NCBI GenBank assembly: GCA_036446455.1
Contig: JAZFSZ010000073.1
Coordinates: forward strand, 1-13,941
Source of the DNA: JAZFSZ01 sp036446455
GTDB taxonomy: Bacteria > Pseudomonadota > Gammaproteobacteria > Acidiferrobacterales > JAJDNE01
Reading direction: 5' to 3'
DNA length: 13,941 nt
Of this stretch, positions 1-5,578 are shown piece by piece; position 1 is the stretch's first letter, and each line of letters begins with the position of its first letter. Position numbers and translations under genes: made by a program. The notes beneath the pieces were generated by a model, which saw only the letters and a list, made by a program, of their open reading frames with translations, did not search any database and was not told the DNA's origin.

Positions 1-94
1 AACGATCAGTACCATATTAAAATAGTCAAGCAATAAAGTTAGTCGCGTTATATATAAAAGTATTATGTCTACATAAGTAATCACTATGCGATTA

Positions 95-137
95 CTGATC
101 AAGATCAATGTTGCAATTGATAATTTTAGTTTTAATT
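95..137 (+). promoter_or_regulatory. FNR-box promoter of the monoheme cytochrome gene
   Basis: CTGAT-CAAG-ATCAA at 95-108 matches the FNR/ANR consensus TTGAT-N4-ATCAA at 9 of 10 defined bases. A -10-like TTTAAT lies at 132-137, which predicts a start near 143-144. That puts the FNR site close to -41.5/-42.5, the class II activation position. The surrounding 180 bases are clearly AT-rich. An FNR-type regulator is encoded at 8197-8943 and carries the matching recognition-helix residues. The promoter assignment is inference from motif and spacing. Confidence 0.6.
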
Positions 138-178
138 CGAATGAAGATTTTTAACTAGCCAATCAACAGGAGAGCGTA

Positions 179-1273
179 ATGAAAACGCGAGCGTTTGTTT
201 CAGTGTTAGTCGGGCTTCTCGGCTTTGTGTGGATGGGGACGGCAAATGCTGTTCCATCCTTCGCAAAAAAATACGAGAAGACTTGTAGTAGTTGCCACAC
301 AGCCTGGCCGCAATTAAACAAAGCTGGCCGCATGTTCAAGGAAGCCGGTTACAAGTTTATTGGCGGCGCTGACAAGGACCAGACTATCGGCGACATCAAG
401 TGGGACAAGATTCCGCCGATCACGGCTATCCTGGTCTCCCGGCCCTACGACAAAAAGAGCAACGGTGACGCCAAGATGCGCGCGCTTCATGAAATAGAGC
501 TGGTGGTGGCCGGGCGCTACACCAACAATATCTCGGGCTATTTCGAGTTGGAGATGGAAGACGAGACGATAGACGTCCCTGTAACAGGGACTGGCTTACC
601 TCCAGACGCGGTAGCTACGATCCCGGCCTTCAACTGGGTGATAATGCCCCATGGCGCAGCCACGTACCATGTCTCCAAGGCCGTTAACGTCCAGGTCGCC
701 TGGGCGCCCTTGCACTGGGCGGATCCCTATGACACCTATGCCGGCAACCGCACGCTGACCAAGTCGGGTCTGGCATCGGGTGAGAAGCTCGGTGGTTCGC
801 GGCAAATGGTATCAGTCTACGGCCGGCCCATGAACAATCTGTTCTACAACATCGGCATCGCCGGTGCCGACGGTGACGCCGAAGGCGAGGCCCCCGGCAC
901 CAGCATCGTCCGCGTGGCCTATGACGTCACCAATGACATCATGGTCGGCGGGCTGGCAGTCTCGGAAAGCGGTGTGAGCAATACCGGCCTCGACGTGCAG
1001 GCGGATATTGCCGATATGCGCGTCAGTGGTACTTATCTGACCGGTTCCGGCACCACCACCACATCGCTGCAAGCCATGTACGTGGCCAAGGACGACAACA
1101 AGAAACCGACCTGGGTGCCGCTGGTGCGTATTGATCAGGACACCGCCGGTGTCAACGCCACGACCCTCAACCTGGGTTACTACTTCACGTCCAACGCCAA
1201 GGGCTTTCTGGAGTTTTATTCCAAACCGGGTAGCCCCGACCGTGTAATCTTGCAGTTCGTAACCGCCTTTTAA
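179..1273 (+). CDS. Exported monoheme cytochrome c with probable outer-membrane beta-barrel (Cyc2-like architecture)
   Basis: A 364-residue protein with a Sec signal peptide (cleavage after A22-N23-A24). A single heme motif C36-S-S-C39-H40 is followed by WPQLNKAGRMFKEAGY. The pattern CxxCH-x-x-(W)P-x-LN-x-x-GR-x-FK-x-x-GY is the one I associate with the N-terminal cytochrome of Cyc2-type porin-cytochrome fusions. The remaining ~310 residues have no further heme. They are rich in alternating polar/hydrophobic, Gly/Thr/Asn-rich stretches and end in phenylalanine (VTAF), as outer-membrane barrels often do. The ATG is supported by AGGAGAG at 168-174. The gene stands alone between an FNR-type promoter and a strong hairpin. 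If the barrel reading is right, it would pass electrons across the outer membrane; Cyc2 itself is linked to iron oxidation. Known Cyc2 proteins are usually somewhat longer, and a soluble or peripheral cytochrome is the alternative. Confidence 0.6.
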   Translation: MKTRAFVSVLVGLLGFVWMGTANAVPSFAKKYEKTCSSCHTAWPQLNKAGRMFKEAGYKFIGGADKDQTIGDIKWDKIPPITAILVSRPYDKKSNGDAKMRALHEIELVVAGRYTNNISGYFELEMEDETIDVPVTGTGLPPDAVATIPAFNWVIMPHGAATYHVSKAVNVQVAWAPLHWADPYDTYAGNRTLTKSGLASGEKLGGSRQMVSVYGRPMNNLFYNIGIAGADGDAEGEAPGTSIVRVAYDVTNDIMVGGLAVSESGVSNTGLDVQADIADMRVSGTYLTGSGTTTTSLQAMYVAKDDNKKPTWVPLVRIDQDTAGVNATTLNLGYYFTSNAKGFLEFYSKPGSPDRVILQFVTAF

Positions 1274-1298
1274 GCGGCTAGCAGTATGGTAGTTGATT

Positions 1299-1330
1299 GG
1301 TGGGCGGGATTTTCCGCCCACCTCTTTGTG
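1299..1330 (+). terminator. Strong hairpin after the monoheme cytochrome gene
   Basis: GGTGGGCGG (1299-1307) pairs perfectly with CCGCCCACC (1314-1322) around a six-base loop GATTTT. It lies 26 bases after the stop codon. The tail TCTTTGTG is only moderately T-rich, so termination efficiency is uncertain, but placement and stem strength fit an intrinsic terminator. Confidence 0.7.
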
Positions 1331-1643
1331 CCTGCCACTATTAAATTACAGGTATTGCTGTGTGCTCCTTTGCCTACGGGATAGAGTTAGGGGAAGTGGA
1401 TAGGTAGAGAACGTAAGGATGTATTACCCGCACCATGCGTAGGGATTTAAGGACTGCGGAACGGATTAACGTAACAAGGCGAAACCACCGAATTAGTAGA
1501 TGTATTGAAAATGATTGTCCCTGTTTTTTGCTCCCCGAAGTGGACACGAACAGTAGAGCAGAAGGTCGGGTGCAACCTGCGCAAGATTTTTCGTTGATGC
1601 GTATGGCGCAGTTGAGGGCTTAACCCCCGGAGAAGACTTAATC
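1331..1643. other. Non-coding gap before the triheme cytochrome gene
   Basis: About 310 bases between the hairpin and the next start. The open frames here are short, lack plausible ribosome sites and show no recognisable protein features. A small dyad AGGT-N8-ACCT lies around 1562-1577, but without promoter elements at the right spacing. GGAGAAG at 1629-1635 is the ribosome site of the following gene. I see no tRNA, repeat or convincing promoter, although one is expected because the gap follows a terminator. Confidence 0.5.
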
Positions 1644-2363
1644 ATGAATCGCAAACCTGGATGGATAGGATGGGTGACTCTCGTATTATTTTTCGCGGTG
1701 TCAGCCAGTGTTTCGGCCGCGGGCAATGGCGAGAAGCTGTTCAATAAACGCTGCAGTCAATGTCACACACTGCCAAGCCCGGACAAACTGACGTCGAAAG
1801 AATGGGTGTCGCGGCTGAACATGATGGCGCCCATGGCGGGGCTTAAGAAAAAACAAAAAAGCGAAGTGCTGAATTTTCTCCAGAGTCACAGCAAGAAAGC
1901 GTCTACTCTGGTCTCCATGTCCCGGGAGAAAAAGTTGTTCGAGGACAAATGTAGCCTTTGCCACAGCCCGCAAAGAGTATTCTTGCGGCCCTTGACGGCT
2001 GAATCCCGACGCCACATCGTCCTGCGCATGCAGGAACGCGCATCGGGCTGGATTTCGCCGCAAGAGGCGGAGCGCATTCTGGCCTACCTGGACCAGGGCG
2101 CACCAGGGATCAAGAAACCCAAGAGGAAGAAGATTAACGGTGGAACTGATACCGTGTTTCGCGAGCGCTGCACCGGTTGTCACAGCCTGGAGCGAATCTA
2201 TCTGGAACTGGAGGAACATAAACAGCTGGCGGGCAAATCAGCTGGTTGGATGCACATTGTCAAGCGTATGCGTGAGAAGGCGCCTGACTGGATGACCAGC
2301 AAAGAAGCCGAAAAGATCGTGAAATACCTGAGTTCACTCAAACCTGTCATGAAGAATGAATAA
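1644..2363 (+). CDS. Periplasmic triheme cytochrome c made of three tandem one-heme repeats
   Basis: A 239-residue protein with a signal peptide (about residues 1-25, ending VSA-AG). Heme motifs are C37-SQ-C40-H41, C103-SL-C106-H107 and C176-TG-C179-H180. After each heme comes a similar ~40-residue helical stretch, for example HIVLRMQERASGWISPQEAE and HIVKRMREKAPDWMTSKEAE, so the protein looks like a triplicated ~70-residue module. Methionines in the RM motifs (about M129 and M209) and in the MMAPM stretch (60-64) are candidate sixth ligands. The third repeat is linked by a Lys/Arg-rich segment (157-163). Its likely role is periplasmic electron transfer. It sits 30 bases before a second, now broken, cytochrome gene, which suggests a former two-cytochrome operon. 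The exact family and partners are not identified. Confidence 0.8.
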   Translation: MNRKPGWIGWVTLVLFFAVSASVSAAGNGEKLFNKRCSQCHTLPSPDKLTSKEWVSRLNMMAPMAGLKKKQKSEVLNFLQSHSKKASTLVSMSREKKLFEDKCSLCHSPQRVFLRPLTAESRRHIVLRMQERASGWISPQEAERILAYLDQGAPGIKKPKRKKINGGTDTVFRERCTGCHSLERIYLELEEHKQLAGKSAGWMHIVKRMREKAPDWMTSKEAEKIVKYLSSLKPVMKNE

Positions 2364-2393
2364 GTAAAATTATTCCGGCATGAAAAGGACAAT

Positions 2394-2810
2394 TTGCACA
2401 TAACGCAATTCGTTGGAAGGCTGGTCTTTCGACTGGCGTTGCTGGTAGCCGCATCAATGCTGGTTGCGTGTGACAAGCCCACGCCAGAACAAATCTAGGC
2501 CAAACTCCATTTACCCGTAAAAAAAGTGACAAGAGATGTAGCACTGGGCAAGAGTATTTTCCAGGGGAAATGTTTGTCCTGTCATGGCATCGGTGCGCGC
2601 GGGACGAACAGGGGGCCGCCACTGGTGCATCGCACTTATCGACGATCTCACCATCCGGACATGTCATTTCACCTCGCGGTCAAGAATGGTGTCAAGCAAC
2701 ATCATTGGCACTTCGGCCATATGCCGCCTGTCGGAGGTGTCACGCCCGAGCAAGTGGAGCATGTGATTGGCTATGTGCGTGGCGAGCAACGTCGTGCCGG
2801 TATCCGGTAA
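2394..2810 (+). pseudogene. Lipoprotein cytochrome c interrupted by an in-frame TAG
   Basis: One continuous frame from TTG 2394 first encodes a lipoprotein signal peptide (RLALLVAASMLVAC, lipobox L23-V24-A25-C26) and then DKPTPEQI. It hits TAG at 2496-2498 (codon 35) and continues undisturbed with AKLHLPVKK. A class I cytochrome c domain follows: C60-LS-C63-H64, and FGHMPP with the distal Met at about 110, ending GYVRGEQRRAGIR. Both halves are well conserved and in the same frame, so a single nonsense change (for example from GAG, AAG or CAG) explains the break. A GTG at 2526 could start the distal part, but that product would lack an export signal and could not receive heme. AAGGA at 2385-2389 is a possible ribosome site for TTG 2394. 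An ATG at 2380 is out of frame (it reads MKRTICT then stop), so a second small lesion near the 5' end is possible. Confidence 0.75.
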
Positions 2811-2831
2811 ATCTTCCTGGTAACGACTTGC

Positions 2832-2863
2832 TTGACCTGTCACCTACTGACAGGTTTTAGGCT
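2832..2863 (+). promoter_or_regulatory. MerR-family-type promoter/operator A, before dsbC
   Basis: A -35 TTGACC (2832-2837), then exactly 20 bases, then -10 TAGGCT (2858-2863). The spacer holds a perfect dyad ACCTGTCA-CCTAC-TGACAGGT (2835-2855). An over-long spacer filled by a dyad that begins in the -35 box is the hallmark of promoters activated by CueR, ZntR, SoxR and other MerR-family proteins. Predicted transcription start is near 2870, about 25 bases before the dsbC ATG. Sites B (4357-4388) and C (5072-5103) share the layout. Confidence 0.8.
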
Positions 2864-2894
2864 GGAGCCTGGTAAAACAAATGAACTGATTGCC

Positions 2895-3635
2895 ATGGTT
2901 AAAGAAATTGCGACTCTCATCGCGATAGTGGTTGTGTCAATGAACCCTCTGGCACAGGCTGGGCCGGTGGCCATCAAAAAATCGATGGCGAACATCCTGC
3001 CCGATATCCCGATAAAATCCATTAAACCTTCCGGCATTTCCGGTTTGTTTGAAGTACGAATTGGCACCGAGGTGTATTACGTTACCTCGGACGGCCGCTT
3101 TCTGGTCAGTGGCGACATCATCGACATGAAGTCGGGCCGGAATCTGACCGCCATCGCCCGAGGGCAGGTTCGCCTGGAACTGATCAATGCGGTCAGCGAA
3201 GACAAAATGATTATCTACAAACCCAGGAAAACCAAACGCACCATTACTGTTTTCACGGATATCGATTGTATTTACTGTCGAAAATTTCATAAAGACGTGC
3301 CGACACTGGTGAAGGGCGGGATACGCATTCGCTACATCGTCTTTCCCCGAGATGGTCTATCGACGAGCACTTACCAGAAATCGGTAGCTGTGTGGTGCAG
3401 CCGCGACCGCAAGAAAGCGCTGACTCTTGCCAAGGCCGGTGGCAAGCTAAAGAGCCAAACCTGCGCCAATCCTATCGCCGAACACTATGAACTCGCCGCG
3501 CGGGTGGGTGTCCGCGGAACTCCCACCCTGATAACGGATGATGGTCAGATACTGTCGGGTTATGTACCGCCGGACAAGTTATTTGCCTTACTTGGCATTG
3601 ATAATAAAAGCTCAATCACCGGAAGCGCTAAATAG
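2895..3635 (+). CDS. dsbC: Periplasmic thiol:disulfide isomerase, DsbC type
   Basis: A 246-residue protein, close to the usual DsbC length. Residues 1-22 are a signal peptide ending in AQA. Residues ~28-85 resemble the DsbC dimerisation domain (NILPDIPIKSIKPSGISGLF). The thioredoxin-fold domain has active site C125-I-Y-C128 in DIDCIYCRKFH; E. coli DsbC has CGYC. Cis-proline is P210 in GVRGTPTLI. Further cysteines C168 and C190 match the structural disulfide pair. It rearranges wrong disulfides in exported proteins. I chose ATG 2895 because the frame further upstream overlaps promoter A and would place ~21 non-signal residues in front. The ribosome site is weak. Its promoter implies induction by a metal or oxidant through a MerR-family regulator, which fits copper-driven mis-oxidation of periplasmic thiols. 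DsbD, needed to keep it reduced, is not in the window. Confidence 0.88.
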   Translation: MVKEIATLIAIVVVSMNPLAQAGPVAIKKSMANILPDIPIKSIKPSGISGLFEVRIGTEVYYVTSDGRFLVSGDIIDMKSGRNLTAIARGQVRLELINAVSEDKMIIYKPRKTKRTITVFTDIDCIYCRKFHKDVPTLVKGGIRIRYIVFPRDGLSTSTYQKSVAVWCSRDRKKALTLAKAGGKLKSQTCANPIAEHYELAARVGVRGTPTLITDDGQILSGYVPPDKLFALLGIDNKSSITGSAK

Positions 3636-3714
3636 CCATGTATGAACAAACTAAGGTGCAGATAGCGAAGCATGTTGGCGTGGTTAACTACTGCCACTGG
3701 TCAGGAGGATTACC

Positions 3715-4248
3715 GTGAGTCGCTATCTCGTCGGCATAGCGATTTTCGTTGTCATTATGGCGCTCCTGGGTATCGGCCTGACCCTGGACCCACGCCGGAT
3801 ACCATCGCCTCTGATCGGCAAACCGATGCCGCCCTTCGAGCTGAGCACCGTGCATGATCCAAAGCGCACTCTCGGCAAAAAGGACCTTATCGGCGAGGTA
3901 TCCCTGCTCAATATCTGGGCGAGCTGGTGCCAGGCCTGTCTTCTGGAACACCCGGTACTGATGGAACTCGCTCGCCGGGGCACTGTGCCCATTTATGGAT
4001 TGAACTACAAAGACAAACGCACAGATGCCATCGCCTGGTTGAAAAAATACGGTAATCCATTTGTGATGAGCGCATCGGATCTCAATGGGCGTGTGGGTAT
4101 CGAATGGGGTGTCTACGGAGTCCCGGAAACGTTCATCGTTGACCGCAAAGGCACGATTCGCCACAAACACATTGGTCCCATCAGCATGGAGCAGCTGGAG
4201 AAAGAAATTTTGCCCCTGGTTCAGCAGCTGCAGGCGGAACCCGTGTAA
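3715..4248 (+). CDS. Membrane-anchored thioredoxin of the CcmG/DsbE-TlpA family
   Basis: A 177-residue protein with an N-terminal membrane anchor (about 4-24), then a periplasmic thioredoxin fold. The active site is W71-C72-Q-A-C75 in NIWASWCQACLLEHP. Cis-proline P137 lies in WGVYGVPETFIVD, a signature of CcmG/DsbE, the thiol reductase that prepares apocytochrome c for heme attachment. The active-site dipeptide is QA rather than the usual xP, so its redox potential or partner may differ. Start is GTG with a strong AGGAGG at 3703-3708, six bases upstream. It lies 79 bases after dsbC on the same strand, probably in the same MerR-type transcription unit and away from any visible ccm operon. It could be a second CcmG or a dedicated reductant for the neighbouring thiol or copper proteins. 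Confidence 0.85.
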   Translation: MSRYLVGIAIFVVIMALLGIGLTLDPRRIPSPLIGKPMPPFELSTVHDPKRTLGKKDLIGEVSLLNIWASWCQACLLEHPVLMELARRGTVPIYGLNYKDKRTDAIAWLKKYGNPFVMSASDLNGRVGIEWGVYGVPETFIVDRKGTIRHKHIGPISMEQLEKEILPLVQQLQAEPV

Positions 4249-4356
4249 ACCAGGCTCGAGTCAGAGAATCCCGGTGGGACCAACGGCCCGCCTCGCTCGC
4301 CGCGGCAGAATGCCGAGCCCGAAATTGAGGCGTGGTCGCGCGGTTAAAGCGCTGGC

Positions 4357-4388
4357 TTGACCTGTAAGTTGCACGCAGGTGTTAGACT
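4357..4388 (+). promoter_or_regulatory. MerR-family-type promoter/operator B, before petA
   Basis: TTGACC (4357-4362), a 20-base spacer, then TAGACT (4383-4388). The dyad ACCTG...CAGGT spans 4360-4380 with the same 21-base length as site A, but only the outer five bases of each arm match. Predicted start is near 4395, about 23 bases before the petA ATG. The preceding 108 bases after the thioredoxin gene contain a small hairpin CGGCA-GAA-TGCCG (4303-4315) without a T-run. Confidence 0.75.
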
Positions 4389-4417
4389 GAATTGAACCTG
4401 AAAAGTGTGTGTGTCCC

Positions 4418-5014
4418 ATGACGACAACCAAACTTGACCGTCAACGACGACAACTATTGATTGCCACGTCGACCATTGGCATAGTGGGACTGGGATTGGC
4501 GACCGTCCCGTTTATTCGCAGCATGTTGCCCAGTGCCCGTGCCAGAGCCATGGGCGGTCCGGTAGAAGTTAATTTCGCCGGCCTGGAAGTGGGGCAAATG
4601 CTGACCGTCGCCTGGCGCGGGAAGCCGGTGTGGATATTGCGGCGCTCACCATCAACGCTGGCGCAACTAATTGAAATCGGCGAACAACTGGCCGATCCCG
4701 AATCCCGGGTTGAATCACAACAGCCGCCGTATGCGCACAACATCCATCGCTCGCTTCGGCCCGAGATCCTGGTAGTGGTTGGCTTGTGCACACACCTGGG
4801 GTGCATTCCAAGCGAACGTTTTACGGTCGGTACGCCATCGGGCCTGGGTGAAAATTGGCCAGGTGGATATTTTTGCGCCTGTCATGGTTCCAAGTTCGAT
4901 CTCGCTGGCCGGGTGTTCAAGAATGTGCCCGCACCCACCAACCTGCTGGTTCCTCCCCATACCTTTCTTACCGATACGAGTCTGCTTATCGGCGAGCATC
5001 CGAAAACCCGATAA
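4418..5014 (+). CDS. petA: Rieske iron-sulfur protein of the cytochrome bc1 complex, stand-alone copy
   Basis: A 198-residue protein. A twin-arginine-type start (QRRQLLIATS, residues 9-18) leads into one membrane helix (about 14-36). The Rieske domain has C124-T-H126-LG-C129 and C153-A-C155-H156-GSKFD. C124/H126/C153/H156 bind the 2Fe-2S cluster and C129-C155 form the disulfide. SGLGENWPGGYFCACHGSKF and NVPAPTNLLVPPHTFL are standard ubiquinol-cytochrome c reductase signatures. In bc1 operons petA is followed by petB and petC; here neither follows. It is therefore probably a second copy, or a subunit expressed separately. It has its own MerR-type promoter, so the cell may make fresh Rieske protein under metal or oxidative stress. 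I chose ATG 4418 over the in-frame GTG at 4409 because it fits the predicted leader and the N-terminus of the family. Confidence 0.92.
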   Translation: MTTTKLDRQRRQLLIATSTIGIVGLGLATVPFIRSMLPSARARAMGGPVEVNFAGLEVGQMLTVAWRGKPVWILRRSPSTLAQLIEIGEQLADPESRVESQQPPYAHNIHRSLRPEILVVVGLCTHLGCIPSERFTVGTPSGLGENWPGGYFCACHGSKFDLAGRVFKNVPAPTNLLVPPHTFLTDTSLLIGEHPKTR

Positions 5015-5071
5015 ACCGACTGCGTCGATTCCAGGGAACAAATCCCGCCACAGGATCGGCACAGTCATCAA

Positions 5072-5103
5072 TTGACCTGGCACCTGCGCACAGGTTGTAG
5101 GGT
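5072..5103 (+). promoter_or_regulatory. MerR-family-type promoter/operator C, upstream of the copper operon
   Basis: TTGACC (5072-5077), a 20-base spacer, then TAGGGT (5098-5103). The dyad ACCTG...CAGGT covers 5075-5095 and is again 21 bases long. It lies 57 bases after petA and points toward copZ, whose ATG is about 254 bases beyond the predicted start near 5110, so the leader would be unusually long. It is the nearest recognisable promoter for copZ-copA-cupredoxin; a second promoter closer to copZ is possible. Confidence 0.7.
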
Positions 5104-5229
5104 AATTTCTCGTGGTAGTGCCACCGGCAATGCCGCGATATGAACAAATTACCAGTAGGCTGCTCTAAAGATCTTTACAGTTTTTGTTACACCGCAGCAA
5201 TGAGCAATAGTTCAAATCGAGGCTCGAAA

Positions 5230-5252
5230 ACAATATTTGCTACCAATATTGT
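5230..5252. promoter_or_regulatory. Inverted repeat, possible operator or RNA hairpin
   Basis: ACAATATT-N7-AATATTGT is a perfect dyad of 8-base arms with a 7-base centre, 111 bases upstream of copZ. Symmetry and size suit a dimeric repressor site, but no known consensus was recognised. It is distinct from the ACCTG...CAGGT operators. Confidence 0.4.
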
Positions 5253-5282
5253 AGTGTTTTATGCACAACCCAGGGCTCTGAC

Positions 5283-5327
5283 ATTGATGGTAGGATTTAT
5301 GGGCTGACGCCCTCATATTGATGGTAG
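5283..5327 (+). repeat. Direct repeat ATTGATGGTAG, two copies 34 bases apart
   Basis: ATTGATGGTAG occurs at 5283-5293 and 5317-5327. The interval contains the short stem GGGC/GCCC (5301-5312). The 34-base period is near three helical turns, which would place two bound proteins on about the same face of the DNA. Function unknown. Confidence 0.45.
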
Positions 5328-5363
5328 TGCAACGATATTTCTGAAATAAGCGAGGTAACCTGA

Positions 5364-5570
5364 ATGCAGACCCAATATTATGTAACCGGAATGAGTTGTG
5401 ATGGATGTATCAAGAAAGCCAGGGAAGCATTAACTAATGTGACCGGGTACGAGTCCGCCGAGTTTGATCTTGAGGCGGGCACAGCAGTTATCAAGGGTAA
5501 TATTGATCCGCAAGCGGCGGCGCAGGCACTGAACGAGATCGGTTATCCTGCAGTTGTGAAAAGCGACTGA
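5364..5570 (+). CDS. copZ: CopZ-like copper chaperone (heavy-metal-associated domain)
   Basis: A 68-residue single HMA domain with the metal site G-M-S-C12-D-G-C15 and the conserved GYPA near the C-terminus (residues 60-63). Such proteins bind Cu(I) in the cytosol and hand it to the N-terminal HMA domain of a CopA pump. The stop is eight bases before copA. Ribosome site GAGG at 5352-5355. DG in the metal loop and the overall size are typical of the family. A mercury carrier (MerP) is unlikely because there is no signal peptide and the neighbour is a copper pump. Confidence 0.88.
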   Translation: MQTQYYVTGMSCDGCIKKAREALTNVTGYESAEFDLEAGTAVIKGNIDPQAAAQALNEIGYPAVVKSD

Positions 5571-5578
5571 ACAGTCAT

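Larger units (their letters stand above)
5104..5363 (+). other. Long leader/intergenic region before copZ
   Basis: The gap between petA and copZ is 349 bases. After promoter C it holds a perfect 8-bp inverted repeat (5230-5252) and a direct repeat (5283-5293 and 5317-5327) around a small GGGC-TGAC-GCCC hairpin (5301-5312). A 55-codon frame starting ATG 5140 and ending TGA 5305-5307 has no ribosome site and no recognisable features, so I do not call it a gene. GAGG at 5352-5355 is the copZ ribosome site. Confidence 0.5.

Noticed and set aside
1435..1623. 62-codon open frame before the triheme cytochrome
   Set aside because: No plausible ribosome site, atypical residue composition and no recognisable motif.
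2832..2894. Longer N-terminus of DsbC from TTG 2832
   Set aside because: It coincides with the -35 and dyad of promoter A, and the signal peptide begins at ATG 2895.
5140..5307. 55-codon open frame in the copZ leader
   Set aside because: No ribosome site, no recognisable features, unusual composition, and it overlaps the inverted and direct repeats. More likely chance.
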